Below are positions 10,005-19,552 of a stretch of DNA of 64,000 nucleotides, one piece after another (within the stretch, counting starts at the first letter, position 1; the number at the start of each line of letters is the position of its first letter). The notes below the pieces were generated by a model. The model did no database searches. It was not told where the DNA came from and saw only the letters and a list, made by a program, of their open reading frames with translations. The stretch covers positions 1-64,000 of the forward strand of contig NZ_LZGN01000043.1 in assembly GCF_001690185.1 (NCBI RefSeq), written 5' to 3'. Origin of the DNA: Gilliamella sp. wkB308 (GTDB lineage Bacteria; Pseudomonadota; Gammaproteobacteria; Enterobacterales; Orbaceae). The position numbers and the translations under genes are program-made.

Positions 10005-10445
10005 AATCGGCAATGATAATCTTATTTAAATTACAATCCACTTTATTTGTTTACAATTTTTTATGTTTTAATTTGAAATATATCAAATTAAATTAGCGAT
10101 ATAACTAATCTGTATCAATTATTGCTTTTAATCATTTACTGCTTGGATATCTTTGTTAAAATAATAGTAATAAATGATGATTTCCTTTTTTATAAAACGA
10201 TAATTATGCTATTACTTGAAATAAACGTTTTTAAACGGTGCTATTCCTATAAAGGATCGACTTCCAAAACAAGTTGTTTATTTTCAGTATGCTAGATTAA
10301 AAATATGAAAAAGTTTTTTTAACTATCTGTAAATGGTTTTTTTTAGTAAGATATTTTTTATTAGATGCGCTAAATTATTTTAGTCATATATTGCGTATGT
10401 TTTTTACAGAGCAAAAGATCATAATGGAGAGCATGAGGTTAGCCT

Positions 10446-10907
10446 ATGCGTGATAATGAACCACAAATACTTTCGTCAATTTTGACGCAAGATCCGTCTT
10501 TATTGCATATTCAAGAAAGAATATATGCGTTAAAGAAATTATCTGATGTTGTATTTGATCTACTTCCTCCTCCGTTAAATGTTCAATGTCGGGTATCTAA
10601 TTTTAGGCAAGGTATTCTCATTCTTGAAGTCAGTTCAGCGAGTTGGCTTACTCGACTAAAATATGAACAAAGCAATTTATTAACCGGTATTCGCAAAAAC
10701 TTATTGCCATCTTTAGCATCTATTCAATATCGTATTAATCCTGATATTGCTACACCTTCATCTCAAAGGGTTAATCATTCGCCAAATGATGCTACAATGA
10801 ACAGTACCATGACACAAATTAGTGCAACTTATTTATATGCATTAGCAGAAAATGCACCAAATAAACTAAAAAAACAATTGATTAAACTTGCTAACCATGC
10901 AAAATGA
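10446..10907 (+). CDS. dciA: DciA family (DUF721) replicative helicase loader
   Basis: A 153-aa protein whose first 100 residues fit DUF721: an early helix (SSILTQDPSLLHIQERI), then the KH-like segment LNVQCRVSNFRQGILILEV followed by S-x-SWLTRLKYEQ-x-LL. DciA is the ancestral bacterial loader of DnaB helicase, found where DnaC and DnaI are absent, so its presence predicts a genome without dnaC. ATGAGGTTAGCCT precedes the ATG. Beyond residue 105 the sequence is Asn/Ser-rich and likely disordered. In many relatives the gene lies near secA; here it precedes zapG. Confidence 0.8.
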   Translation: MRDNEPQILSSILTQDPSLLHIQERIYALKKLSDVVFDLLPPPLNVQCRVSNFRQGILILEVSSASWLTRLKYEQSNLLTGIRKNLLPSLASIQYRINPDIATPSSQRVNHSPNDATMNSTMTQISATYLYALAENAPNKLKKQLIKLANHAK

Positions 10908-10968
10908 TAACGAGTAAGTTTAGATTAATTTTATATAATCAGACTATATAATGTACAAGGAGTAATTT

Positions 10969-11370
10969 ATGGAAAAAGACATTATCATCTATATTTTAAT
11001 TGGATTAGTGATAGGCTTGATTGTAGGCGCTATTTTAATGAATGTGGTTAGTCCTAAAGCTCGTCAATATGCAAATACCAAACGAGAGCTTGATAAAGCA
11101 CAAGAAGAATTGAAAACTCAAAAACAAATGATTGCACAACATTTTTCCCACAGTGCTGAAATCTTAGATAATATGGCTAAAGAGTTTAGACGTCTTTATC
11201 AACATATGGCAGAAAATTCGCAACAGATTATTGGTAGCGAAAATATGCCTAATCTTAGTCTTGATGAAAATAATTCTGACAGTAGCCCAAAATTAGTTTT
11301 AGAAAAGCAACCTAAAGATTATTCTGATAATCCTTCAAATTTATTTAAAACGGATGATCAACGGTCTTAA
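10969..11370 (+). CDS. zapG: YhcB/ZapG family cell-division-associated membrane protein (DUF1043)
   Basis: A 133-aa protein with one N-terminal transmembrane helix (residues about 6-27, Gly/Ile-rich) and a following coiled coil, the usual YhcB form (E. coli 132 aa). YhcB links cell elongation, division and envelope homeostasis. A strong AAGGAG site precedes the ATG. The family block HFSHSAEILDNMAKEFRRLY is present. It sits just upstream of degQ-degS as in E. coli, which supports the assignment. Confidence 0.92.
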   Translation: MEKDIIIYILIGLVIGLIVGAILMNVVSPKARQYANTKRELDKAQEELKTQKQMIAQHFSHSAEILDNMAKEFRRLYQHMAENSQQIIGSENMPNLSLDENNSDSSPKLVLEKQPKDYSDNPSNLFKTDDQRS

Positions 11371-11442
11371 TACGATTTCACTAGTAAACGCTAGTACATG
11401 TTTCTATTATTTTTAAATTATTCGAAAAGCGAGAGTTGTAAA

Positions 11443-12816
11443 ATGAACAATTCAGTAAAAAAACAAAAAAAACTATTAAGTGTTATTGCTTTAAGTATAA
11501 GTATAAGTTTATCGATGTTTTCAAATGCTTATGCTGCTTTTCCATCGATACCTACCGATAATAATACTGAAAAACCAAGCTTGGCTCCAATGTTAGAAAC
11601 AGTATTACCGTCTGTTGTTAGCATTAAAGTTGAAGGTGTTGCTCAAATGCAAAATAACATGCCAGAGGAATTTAGACGTTTCTTTGGTTATCCTGACAGT
11701 CAATCGAGAGCGTTTACTGGTCAAGGTTCTGGTGTCATTATTGATGCTGAAAAGGGATACGTGGTAACCAATAATCATGTTATTGAAAATGCAGATAAAA
11801 TCATTATTTCTTTAAATGATGGTCATGAGTATAAAGCCAAATTAATTGGGAAAGATCAACAAAGTGATATTGCATTACTGCAAATTCAAGATGGTAAAAA
11901 ATTAACTGCACTGAAACTTGCTGATTCAGATAAACTACGTGTTGGTGACTATGTTGTGGCAATTGGTAATCCTTTTGGAATTGGTCAAACGGTTACTTCT
12001 GGTATTATTTCAGCACTTGCTCGAAGTGGGCTTAGTATGAATGGTTTTGAGAATTTTATTCAAACTGATGCGTCAATTAATCGAGGCAATTCAGGTGGAG
12101 CCTTGGTCAATTTAAATGGTGAATTAGTTGGAATTAATACCGCAATTATTGCACCTAGTGGCGGAAATGTTGGTATCGGTTTTGCAATTCCGAGTAATAT
12201 GGTGAAAAATTTAACTTCGCAACTAATTGAGTTTGGCGAAGTTAAACGTGGTGTATTAGGTATAAAAGGGAATGAATTAACTTCTGATATTGCAAAGGCG
12301 TTCGATCTTGAAATTCAAAAAGGGGCATTTGTTAGTGAAGTTATCGATGATTCTGCCGCAAAGGAAGCCGGTATTAAATCTGGCGATGTGATTGTGTCAA
12401 TGGATGGAAAACCCGTTGATAGTTTTGCCGAATTACGAGCTAAAATTGCTACCGCTGGTGTTGGACGAACTGTTGAATTAGGTTTAATACGTGATGGCAA
12501 AAATTTAACCGTCAGTGTGAAATTAAAAAATAGCGACGAATCGACGACTGAAGCAAAATCTTTACACACCTCCCTTGATGGCGCCATATTGACTAATGGT
12601 GAAATTAAAGGACAAAAAGGCGTAATTATTGAGAGCATTGCTAAAAATTCACCTGCATCAAGTTTAAGTCTGCAAGAAGGCGACCTTATCACGGGTGTAA
12701 ATAAAACACGTGTTAACAATATTGCGGATCTTCGTAAAATTATTGACAGCAAACCATCTGCCATTGCGCTAAATATTGTTCGGGGTGATAGCCGTTTGTA
12801 TTTGATTTTACGCTAA
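11443..12816 (+). CDS. degQ: periplasmic serine endoprotease DegQ
   Basis: An HtrA-family protease/chaperone for misfolded periplasmic proteins. The ATG at 11443 gives 457 aa with a signal peptide ending near AYAA at about residue 32; an ATG at 11398 would add 15 residues ahead of the signal. The catalytic triad is visible as His112 (TNNHVI), Asp142 (SDIALL) and Ser217 (GNSGGA), followed by two PDZ domains (about 260-350 and 370-455). The length and the lack of an extended Q-linker favour DegQ over DegP, as does the position before degS. Confidence 0.93.
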   Translation: MNNSVKKQKKLLSVIALSISISLSMFSNAYAAFPSIPTDNNTEKPSLAPMLETVLPSVVSIKVEGVAQMQNNMPEEFRRFFGYPDSQSRAFTGQGSGVIIDAEKGYVVTNNHVIENADKIIISLNDGHEYKAKLIGKDQQSDIALLQIQDGKKLTALKLADSDKLRVGDYVVAIGNPFGIGQTVTSGIISALARSGLSMNGFENFIQTDASINRGNSGGALVNLNGELVGINTAIIAPSGGNVGIGFAIPSNMVKNLTSQLIEFGEVKRGVLGIKGNELTSDIAKAFDLEIQKGAFVSEVIDDSAAKEAGIKSGDVIVSMDGKPVDSFAELRAKIATAGVGRTVELGLIRDGKNLTVSVKLKNSDESTTEAKSLHTSLDGAILTNGEIKGQKGVIIESIAKNSPASSLSLQEGDLITGVNKTRVNNIADLRKIIDSKPSAIALNIVRGDSRLYLILR

Positions 12817-12833
12817 TTCCTAAATAAATTTTC

Positions 12834-12863
12834 TTTTCGTCGATACTTTAGTATCGACGAAAA
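12834..12863. terminator. 13-bp perfect hairpin between degQ and degS
   Basis: TTTTCGTCGATAC and GTATCGACGAAAA flank a TTTA loop. It starts 17 nt after the degQ stop. The stem itself opens with Ts and ends with As, but no T-run follows on the plus strand, so it may slow or stop degQ transcription or block 3' decay. degS then needs its own promoter in 12864-12929. Confidence 0.6.
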
Positions 12864-12929
12864 TCATTAATTTCAACATCTAATCAGATGTGCTAAAATC
12901 TTTTTATCACCCTTTACAATCAAATCATT

Positions 12930-13982
12930 ATGCTTAAGAAAATTTTATGGCCTATATTGATTGGTACTGTTTTAGCGATAGTGCTATTGATTATATTTCC
13001 AACCTTGCGCAATGGAACACAATCAAACTTTTCAAGATCAATCTTTGATAACGAACCCATAAGTTATTCTGATGCTGTCAAAATTGCTGCACCAGCTGTT
13101 GTGAATATCTACAGCCGTTCAGTGAATGCAATGTCTCAACAATCGACAGATAACCCAATTACACCTCTAGGTTCTGGGGTAATTATGAGTAAGCAGGGTT
13201 ATATTATTACTAATTATCATGTTGTTGATGGTGCAGAACAAATTATCGTTGCTTTACAAGATGGACGAATTTTTGAAGCGCTAACAGTTGGTTCTGATAA
13301 ACTGGTTGATATTGCAGTACTTAAAATTGAAGCTACCAATATACCAACAATTCACATCAATCCTAACCGAGAACCAAAAATTGGAGACGTTGTTTTAGCT
13401 ATTGGTAATCCATACAATATTGGGCAAACCATTACGCAGGGCATTATCAGTGCAACAGGACGTGATGGTTTAAGTCCTTATCGTCGACAAAACTTTATTC
13501 AAACTGATGCATCAATCAACCATGGTAATTCTGGAGGGGCACTAGTTAATACTAAAGGTGAATTAGTCGGAATTAACACCTTAACCTTTGCTAAAAATTT
13601 AGGAAATGAAGTACCAGAAGGTATCGGTTTTGCCATTCCAACAGCGTTAGCGGTAAAGATAATGAATAAATTGATTCAGGATGGCAAAATAATTCGCGGA
13701 TATATTGGTATTGATGGATTAGAATTTACGCCTACTCGAAATCCAAGCGATATGCCGGTTGTTTTAGGTATTTTGGTTACTAATGCCGAAGGCCCTTCTT
13801 TACAAGCCGGAGTACAAGCGGATGATATTTTAATTATGGTTGATAACAAGCCTGTCAAATCCATTATTCAAACTATGGATCAAATAGCCGAGTTGAAACC
13901 AGGCACAACCGTCCCCATAGTAGTATTGCGAAACGGTGAAAAGGTTGAGTTACAAGTAACTATTGGTCAGTTACCTGTTTAA
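12930..13982 (+). CDS. degS: inner-membrane serine endoprotease DegS
   Basis: A site-1 protease that senses misfolded porins through its PDZ domain and cleaves RseA to release sigma-E. The 350-aa product (E. coli 355) has an N-terminal membrane anchor (about residues 5-24), His97 in TNYHVV, Asp127 in VDIAVL and Ser201 in HGNSGGA, followed by a single PDZ domain (about 255-345). One PDZ plus an uncleaved anchor distinguishes it from DegQ. No clear ribosome site is seen before the ATG. rpoE and rseA are not in the window. Confidence 0.93.
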   Translation: MLKKILWPILIGTVLAIVLLIIFPTLRNGTQSNFSRSIFDNEPISYSDAVKIAAPAVVNIYSRSVNAMSQQSTDNPITPLGSGVIMSKQGYIITNYHVVDGAEQIIVALQDGRIFEALTVGSDKLVDIAVLKIEATNIPTIHINPNREPKIGDVVLAIGNPYNIGQTITQGIISATGRDGLSPYRRQNFIQTDASINHGNSGGALVNTKGELVGINTLTFAKNLGNEVPEGIGFAIPTALAVKIMNKLIQDGKIIRGYIGIDGLEFTPTRNPSDMPVVLGILVTNAEGPSLQAGVQADDILIMVDNKPVKSIIQTMDQIAELKPGTTVPIVVLRNGEKVELQVTIGQLPV

Positions 13983-14125
13983 ACAAGGCTTTTATTGCTT
14001 GATTACCAGCAGTTTAAAGCGTATAATTCGCAACCTTAATCATGTTTTTTAACACTCGTATGGTGTATAGACTTTGCTTTCATAGCCGTTTATATAGCGA
14101 TACGAACCAACACTAGAGGCTTATT

Positions 14126-14341
14126 ATGAAAGAAGGTATTCATCCAGAATATAAAGCAATTACAGCAACATGTTCTTGCGGTAATGTTATCAAAACTCAT
14201 TCAACTATTGGTCATGATATTCATCTTGACGTATGTGGTGAGTGTCACCCATTCTATACTGGTAAACAACGTGATGTTGCAACTGGTGGACGTGTAGATA
14301 AATTCAAACAACGTTTTTCAATGGTTGGCGGTAAAAAATAG
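14126..14341 (+). CDS. rpmE: 50S ribosomal protein L31, zinc-binding type
   Basis: A 71-aa protein with the C+ form of L31: Cys16, Cys18, Cys37 and Cys40 (CSCGN and CGECHPF) form the zinc ribbon. The family ending FKQRFS is intact. It bridges the 50S central protuberance to the 30S head. A strong intrinsic terminator follows 34 nt after the stop. Because it is the zinc-requiring form, a zinc-free paralogue would be expected elsewhere if the organism meets zinc limitation. Confidence 0.97.
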   Translation: MKEGIHPEYKAITATCSCGNVIKTHSTIGHDIHLDVCGECHPFYTGKQRDVATGGRVDKFKQRFSMVGGKK

Positions 14342-14374
14342 TTTTTGTTGTAACGATTTTTTCGTTATTATCAT

Positions 14375-14401
14375 AAAAAAGGCGCTTAATGCGCCTTTTT
14401 T
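14375..14401 (+). terminator. rpmE intrinsic terminator
   Basis: GGCGC / GCGCC stem with TTAAT loop, preceded by six As and followed by six Ts, so it can act on both strands. It separates rpmE from the convergent metJ. Confidence 0.9.
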
Positions 14402-14445
14402 ATATCCCTTCTCTAATGATGCTGAACGATGATGAACATTTATTT

Positions 14446-14763
14446 CTATTCATCAATCAGATCAGGATCAATACCTAAATCTCTCATCATTTTTTGAGCT
14501 TGCTGTGGAATACCATCTTCTCGATCCTTTTGTAAGTCTTCATCACATGGTAAAGGCTGCCCTGTATAAGCATGCAAAAAAGCTTCACAAAGAAGTTCAC
14601 TATTGGTTGCATGACGCAAATTATTCACTTGTCGACGAGTACGTTCATCAGTCAATATCTTTAAGACTTTTAACGGAATTGAAACAGTAATTTTTTTTAC
14701 TTGCTCACTTTTTTTACCATGCTCTGCATAAGGGCTGATATAGTCGCCATTCCATTTCATCAT
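14446..14763 (-). CDS. metJ: Met repressor MetJ
   Basis: A 105-aa ribbon-helix-helix repressor (E. coli 105 aa) that binds S-adenosylmethionine as corepressor and silences methionine biosynthesis genes. The beta-strand [20 protein letters not shown] that reads the operator and the helix block [20 protein letters not shown] are intact. It is divergent from metB across a 174-bp region with three tandem Met boxes, so it probably represses both itself and metB, as in enterobacteria. Confidence 0.97.
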   Translation of the reverse strand: MMKWNGDYISPYAEHGKKSEQVKKITVSIPLKVLKILTDERTRRQVNNLRHATNSELLCEAFLHAYTGQPLPCDEDLQKDREDGIPQQAQKMMRDLGIDPDLIDE

Positions 14764-14846
14764 TTTTCCACCAAATTACATCACAAATAATGTGGATAAT
14801 TTTAACGTTTTTTTTGTTTTACTGCAATCTACACACCAAGATACTT

Positions 14847-14870
14847 AGACGTCTAGACATGTTGACGTCT
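14847..14870. promoter_or_regulatory. three tandem MetJ operators (Met boxes)
   Basis: Three contiguous 8-bp boxes: AGACGTCT (perfect consensus, 14847-14854), AGACATGT (14855-14862) and TGACGTCT (14863-14870). MetJ is known to bind two or more adjacent boxes cooperatively. The third box overlaps the likely metB -35 element. Confidence 0.92.
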
Positions 14871-14889
14871 TTATTAATTGTGTTATTCT
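14862..14889 (+). promoter_or_regulatory. predicted sigma-70 promoter of metB
   Basis: TTGACG (14862-14867), a 16-nt spacer and TATTCT (14884-14889). The -35 lies inside the Met box array, which is consistent with repression by occlusion. Confidence 0.6.
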
Positions 14890-14937
14890 TATACAACTGA
14901 TATCTAAGAAAAAATCAAGAGGTCTAGGAAGATTATT

Positions 14938-16122
14938 ATGGCTAATCAATCTAACAATCAAAGCCGATGTGCTAATTTGAACCAAGGAACGATTGCTGTC
15001 CGGGGAGGTTTAAATACTGATGATCAACACGGTAGTGTCGTTCCAGTGATTACCCCTTCAACATGTTACCGCTATGAAGAGTTTGCAAAACCCAGAGAAT
15101 TTGATTATGGTCGAAAATCAAATCCTAGCCGACGATTAGTTGAACAAACCGTCGCAAAATTGGAAGGTGGAGCCGATGCCATATTAACAAATTGTGGAAT
15201 GTCAGCCATCCATTTAGTTAGCGTTGCATTATTATCCCCTAATGATTTAGTGGTTGCGCCTCATGATTGCTATGGTGGCAGTTATCGGTTATTTAATAGT
15301 TTAAGCGAACGAGGTCATTTTAAAGCAAAATTTGTTGATCAGTCCGATCCTGTTGCATTGAAAGAAGCGTTAAATCTGCGTCCTAAATTAGTCTTAATTG
15401 AATCACCAAGTAATCCCCTTTTGCGTGTTGTCGATATTCAAGCGATCACTCAACAAGCGCATGAAGTGGGTGCAATTGTATTAGTAGATAATACTTTTAT
15501 GACACCTATTTTACAAAAGCCATTAGAACTTGGAGCCGATATTGTCACCCATTCTTGTACTAAATTTTTAAATGGGCATTCCGATTTATTGGCTGGTATT
15601 TTGGTTTTCAAAGATCAAAAATTAGCAATAGATGTTTTATGGTGGGCAAATAATATTGGTACATTAACGTCATCATTTGATAGCTACTTGTTATTGCGTG
15701 GATTACGTACTTTAGCCGCTCGTGTCAAATTACAGCAAGACAATGCCAAACAAGTGGTTGAGTTTTTAGTAAATCACCCTAAAATTGCTAAAGTTTTCCA
15801 TCCATCTTTACCGTCTAATCTTGGTCACGATATCGCTAAAAAACAGCAAAAAGGGTTTGGCTCTCTCTTAAGTTTTGAATTGGTCGGTAATGCTGACGTT
15901 ATGCCTAAATTTTTAAAAGCGTTGAATATATTTACGTTGGCACAATCATTAGGGGGAGTTGAAAGCTTAGTCTGTCACCCTGCAACGATGACCCATTCAG
16001 GAATTAGCGCCGAAGCTCGTAAGACAGCTGGCATCTCCGATCAACTATTACGCATTTCAGTTGGATTAGAAGATATTGATGATTTAATCGGTGATTTACA
16101 ACAAGCATTAGCAGCTATTTAG
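14938..16122 (+). CDS. metB: cystathionine gamma-synthase (O-succinylhomoserine (thiol)-lyase)
   Basis: A 394-aa PLP enzyme of the trans-sulfuration route that condenses O-succinylhomoserine with cysteine to cystathionine. The Cys/Met metabolism fold is clear: YGRKSNPSRR (phosphate and substrate contacts), an APHDCYGGSYR loop with the stacking Tyr, Asp in LVDNTFMTP, and the Schiff-base Lys in THSCTKFLNGHSD. AGGAAG precedes the ATG. It lacks the usual fused or adjacent metL, which must lie elsewhere. It is divergent from metJ and under the Met boxes. Confidence 0.92.
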   Translation: MANQSNNQSRCANLNQGTIAVRGGLNTDDQHGSVVPVITPSTCYRYEEFAKPREFDYGRKSNPSRRLVEQTVAKLEGGADAILTNCGMSAIHLVSVALLSPNDLVVAPHDCYGGSYRLFNSLSERGHFKAKFVDQSDPVALKEALNLRPKLVLIESPSNPLLRVVDIQAITQQAHEVGAIVLVDNTFMTPILQKPLELGADIVTHSCTKFLNGHSDLLAGILVFKDQKLAIDVLWWANNIGTLTSSFDSYLLLRGLRTLAARVKLQQDNAKQVVEFLVNHPKIAKVFHPSLPSNLGHDIAKKQQKGFGSLLSFELVGNADVMPKFLKALNIFTLAQSLGGVESLVCHPATMTHSGISAEARKTAGISDQLLRISVGLEDIDDLIGDLQQALAAI

Positions 16123-16146
16123 CTTTAATTATATAATTTAATTATG

Positions 16147-16189
16147 GGTTGATGATTTCACTATTATAATCTATTTCATCAATCCTTTT
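16147..16189 (+). terminator. candidate metB terminator
   Basis: GGTTGATGA pairs with TTCATCAATCC across a roughly 20-nt loop and is followed by TTTTA. It lies between the convergent metB and citX stops. Confidence 0.5.
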
Positions 16190-16228
16190 AATATTTAATT
16201 TATTGATATTTATAGTGAATTTTAAATG

Positions 16229-16765
16229 TTATTTACCGTAATGGATGATTTTATGTTGAATTGCGGTAAATATCTCATCAAGTGAGTGTCGTTTGGCTCG
16301 TCCGCAAATTTTGGCTACGTCATCACATACAAGACATTGCCTCGGACGTTGTTCAAATTGAGCTCGAGAAAGGCTCAGTTGGGTAGTAGGATCAATAACA
16401 TCGATATCCCATAATCGTCCTAAAGGATGATTATCTTCAATATCAATACAAAATTTTTTTAACTGTTCTGTTTGACAAGCTACCGAAATAATCGCTTCAA
16501 ACCCTGTGATTTGATGATAATGCTGTTCATTCACGATAGTAATATTGTTTGTACTCAAACACTGGTGTAATGCTTGGATCGCTTGATTAAATAGATAGTG
16601 TGCTCCACTACTATTTTTTATAGCTCCTGGAATCACCAAACAAAGTGAGATGATTGGCTGTTGATAGTGCGTTATTGCAAAAAGTTGATTGGCAACTCGT
16701 TTTTCTTTCGCAAGTAACATCTGTTCAAGCGTGATTGGCGTACCATCATCAAATTTTACTATCAT
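16229..16765 (-). CDS. citX: apo-citrate lyase phosphoribosyl-dephospho-CoA transferase CitX
   Basis: A 178-aa enzyme that attaches the 2'-(5''-triphosphoribosyl)-3'-dephospho-CoA group to the citrate lyase acyl carrier CitD. The Arg/His-rich C-terminal motif (CGRAKRHS) and the conserved central segment HPLGRLWDIDV match the family. It is the last gene of the run FAH-citC-citD-citE-citF-citX, 70 bp after citF. CitX alone, unfused to CitG, is the E. coli/Klebsiella form. However, no citG, which makes the prosthetic-group precursor, follows here. Confidence 0.9.
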   Translation of the reverse strand: MIVKFDDGTPITLEQMLLAKEKRVANQLFAITHYQQPIISLCLVIPGAIKNSSGAHYLFNQAIQALHQCLSTNNITIVNEQHYHQITGFEAIISVACQTEQLKKFCIDIEDNHPLGRLWDIDVIDPTTQLSLSRAQFEQRPRQCLVCDDVAKICGRAKRHSLDEIFTAIQHKIIHYGK

Positions 16766-16835
16766 TGTGGTTTTGTCTGCTATTTAGATAAAAGAAGGCA
16801 ATAGCATGTCATCATGTCATGCTATTGCAAGTTAG

Positions 16836-18365
16836 TTAGTCTTTAACTTCGCGTACTACATCAATCACCGAACCATCTCGGTAATGAACAATACCAACAA
16901 TTTTATCATTAAATTCAATTGGTTTTGGTTCACCAGTCAATGACACAGCACGTTGGTAGAGCTCTTCGATGCTCATTACCGGTAAGTTTGCTGCTTTTAA
17001 ACGTTCAGCAATTTCTGGACGGTTAGGGTTAACAGCAATACCATGGTCAGTTACAAGCACATCAACGCTCTCACCTGGTGTTACAACGGTTGTCACTTTC
17101 TTAATCACAGTTGGAATACGGCTACGAATTAATGGCGCAACAATAATGGTTAAGTTTGCACCAGCCGCGGTATCACAGTGACCACCAGACGCACCTCGCA
17201 TAACACCATCCGATCCCGTTAATACATTGACGTTATAATCAAGATCGATTTCAAGTGCACTAAGGATAACAATATCCAACTCATCCACACTTGCCCCTTT
17301 CGATGCAGGGTTTGCATAGACATTGGTTGAAACTTCGATATGATCTCGGTTTTTACCTAGAGATTGTCCTGCAGTACCATCAAAACTTTGCGTATCAAGT
17401 AAACGTTTAACTAAACCTTTTTCATGTAAATCAACAATACTTGCTGTAATACCACCTAATGCAAATGAGGCGGTAATATTTTTAGCTCGCATACGATTTT
17501 CTAAGAATCGGGTGGCTGCCGTTGAAGACGCACCTGAACCAGTTTGAATTGAGAAACCGTCTTTAAAATAGCCAGAATACTCAATGACATCCGCAGCATA
17601 ACGTGCAATCATTAACTCACGTGGGTTACTGGTAATTCGCGCTGCACCGACACTGATTTTAGTCGGGTCACCCACTTCATCGACTTTAACAATGTAATCG
17701 ACTTGATCCTGACGAATACTTGCCGGATGATTAGGATAACCAACGATATCTTCAGTCAACAAGACTACTTTTTTCGCAAATTGCGCATCAACCATCGCAT
17801 AACCCAATGCACCACATTGAGATTTACCCGATACACCATTGGCATTACCTTGTTCATCAGCTGTTGAAACAGCTAAAAATGCGATATCAATATTAATTTC
17901 ACCACTTTGAATAAGTTTTACTCGTCCACCGTGTGAGTGAATATGAACAGGATTATCCATTAATCCATGTGAAATAGCATCAGCTAATTTTCCTCGTAAA
18001 CCAGAGGTATAAATTTTGGTAATCACACCTGCTTCAATATGTGGAATCAAAGCAGAGTTGCAACTTAACAATGAACTTGATGCTAACGTTAAGTTTTTAA
18101 TACCCAGTTTGCTGATCGTTTCAACAACTTTGTTAATGACCTTATCACCTTCACGAAAAGCATGGTGGAAAGAGATTGTCATTCCATCACGTAATTCACA
18201 TTTATGAATTGCTTGTTCGATAGAATCACATAATTTACGTGTGTATTTTGACTCATCTTTTAAATAAGGCGTTGTTGCATTAGCATTAACAAACGGTGCA
18301 ATATTGTTTAGATCAGGATGCTGTTTTAGCAAATCATCAATTTTTTTGTCTATAGAAGTCGTCAT
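16836..18365 (-). CDS. citF: citrate lyase alpha subunit (citrate:acetyl-ACP transferase)
   Basis: A 509-aa subunit that exchanges citrate for the acetyl group on CitD to form citryl-ACP. The family layout is clear: ISFHHAFREGD near residue 65, SGLRGKLADAISHG (about 124-137), QTGSGASSTAATRFLENR, and GVMRGASGGHCDTAAG near 390. The length matches E. coli CitF (510 aa). The gene begins 12 bp after citE and is surely co-translated with the other lyase subunits. Confidence 0.97.
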   Translation of the reverse strand: MTTSIDKKIDDLLKQHPDLNNIAPFVNANATTPYLKDESKYTRKLCDSIEQAIHKCELRDGMTISFHHAFREGDKVINKVVETISKLGIKNLTLASSSLLSCNSALIPHIEAGVITKIYTSGLRGKLADAISHGLMDNPVHIHSHGGRVKLIQSGEINIDIAFLAVSTADEQGNANGVSGKSQCGALGYAMVDAQFAKKVVLLTEDIVGYPNHPASIRQDQVDYIVKVDEVGDPTKISVGAARITSNPRELMIARYAADVIEYSGYFKDGFSIQTGSGASSTAATRFLENRMRAKNITASFALGGITASIVDLHEKGLVKRLLDTQSFDGTAGQSLGKNRDHIEVSTNVYANPASKGASVDELDIVILSALEIDLDYNVNVLTGSDGVMRGASGGHCDTAAGANLTIIVAPLIRSRIPTVIKKVTTVVTPGESVDVLVTDHGIAVNPNRPEIAERLKAANLPVMSIEELYQRAVSLTGEPKPIEFNDKIVGIVHYRDGSVIDVVREVKD

Positions 18366-18377
18366 TTTTTAATCCTA

Positions 18378-19265
18378 TCAAATTTCTTTACGTACACCAG
18401 AATATTTGGCTAGCTCAATAATTTTTTGAGCACGTGCAATAATCGGTGCATCAATCATTTTGCCATTTAATGAAACCACACCAAGCCCTTTTCTTTCACC
18501 TTCTTCAGCAGCTTCAACCACTTTTTGTGCATTTTCAACTTCTGCCGCTGTTGGCGCATAAGCATTATGTAGTAATTCAATTTGTCTTGGATTAATCAGT
18601 GATTTACCGTTATAACCTAATTTTTTGATTAAGCTAACTTCTTTCAAGAAGCCTTCATCATCATTCACGTTAGAATAAACCACGTCAAATGCATCAATAC
18701 CCGCCACTCGCGCTGCATGTAAAACAGCACAACGAGCATAAAATAGTTCGGTACCGTCTCCACGCTCAGTTTGCATATCAACCAAATAATCGAATGCCGC
18801 TAACGCTATACCAATCAAACGTGGTGAAGATTTTGCGATTGAAACAGCATTTACTACACCTAACGCAGATTCAATCGCTGCCATTAATTTAGTACTACCA
18901 ACCTCACGACCACACTCTTTTTCAATTCGTTCAACGTGAGCTTCAAGTTCATGGATATCTTCAGCACTATTTGTCATCGGTAGACGTACAACGTCAACAC
19001 CTGCTCTCACAACAGCTTCAAGATCTTTTAATCCAAATGGAGTATTGAGCGCATTGATTCGAACAACAGTTTCAATTCCATGTTCTTTATAAACCGGAAG
19101 ACGTAATGTTTGTGCAACCAATAAACGAGCAGAATCTTTTTCTTTTAATGATACTGCATCTTCAAGATCGAACATGATTGAATCAGGCTTATAGACAAAC
19201 GAAGTGGATAACATCGCTGCATTCGCACCCGGCAGAAATAACATACTTCGACGCAATTTTTTCAT
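18378..19265 (-). CDS. citE: citrate lyase beta subunit (citryl-ACP lyase)
   Basis: A 295-aa TIM-barrel subunit that cleaves citryl-ACP to oxaloacetate and acetyl-ACP. It starts [18 protein letters not shown], followed by the metal-binding MFDLEDAVS loop and the typical ESALGVVNA and DALPVDI-like segments expected of the HpcH/HpaI superfamily; [12 protein letters not shown] is near the C-terminus. Its ATG overlaps the citD stop (ATGA), implying tight translational coupling. Confidence 0.97.
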   Translation of the reverse strand: MKKLRRSMLFLPGANAAMLSTSFVYKPDSIMFDLEDAVSLKEKDSARLLVAQTLRLPVYKEHGIETVVRINALNTPFGLKDLEAVVRAGVDVVRLPMTNSAEDIHELEAHVERIEKECGREVGSTKLMAAIESALGVVNAVSIAKSSPRLIGIALAAFDYLVDMQTERGDGTELFYARCAVLHAARVAGIDAFDVVYSNVNDDEGFLKEVSLIKKLGYNGKSLINPRQIELLHNAYAPTAAEVENAQKVVEAAEEGERKGLGVVSLNGKMIDAPIIARAQKIIELAKYSGVRKEI

Positions 19266-19552
19266 AGTAATTTACTCCAATCTAAGTTCTCTTCTTCTGC
19301 GCCACGCAATACTGCACATTGTACTCGAGCTTTAATCGCACAATCTAAAGCGCCTTTATCATCAATAATAATTAAACCGTCAGTCACATTAAGACTTGTT
19401 AAGGTTTGCTCAACAACGGCGCGTATTTGATCGCCAAATTGCTTATTAACATCACTATTAATAACAATTTCAATTCCTGTATTAGGAGTGACTTTCACTA
19501 ACAAATCGCTTGATTCGAGAGTGCCAGCCATGGCTTCTTTCTTGATTTTCAT
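19262..19552 (-). CDS. citD: citrate lyase acyl carrier protein (gamma subunit)
   Basis: A 96-aa carrier. Ser14 in AGTLESSD is the expected site for the triphosphoribosyl-dephospho-CoA group, at the same position as in E. coli CitD. The DDKGALDC(A)I block in the C-terminal half is a family hallmark. Its start immediately follows the citC stop and its stop overlaps citE. It needs CitX for loading and CitC for acetylation. Confidence 0.96.
   Translation of the reverse strand: MKIKKEAMAGTLESSDLLVKVTPNTGIEIVINSDVNKQFGDQIRAVVEQTLTSLNVTDGLIIIDDKGALDCAIKARVQCAVLRGAEEENLDWSKLL

Noticed and set aside
10005-10445. Possible small RNA or origin in the AT-rich 441-bp gap before dciA
   Set aside because: It is strongly AT-rich, but I saw no DnaA-box cluster, iterons or terminator-bounded transcript signal, so no feature is claimed.
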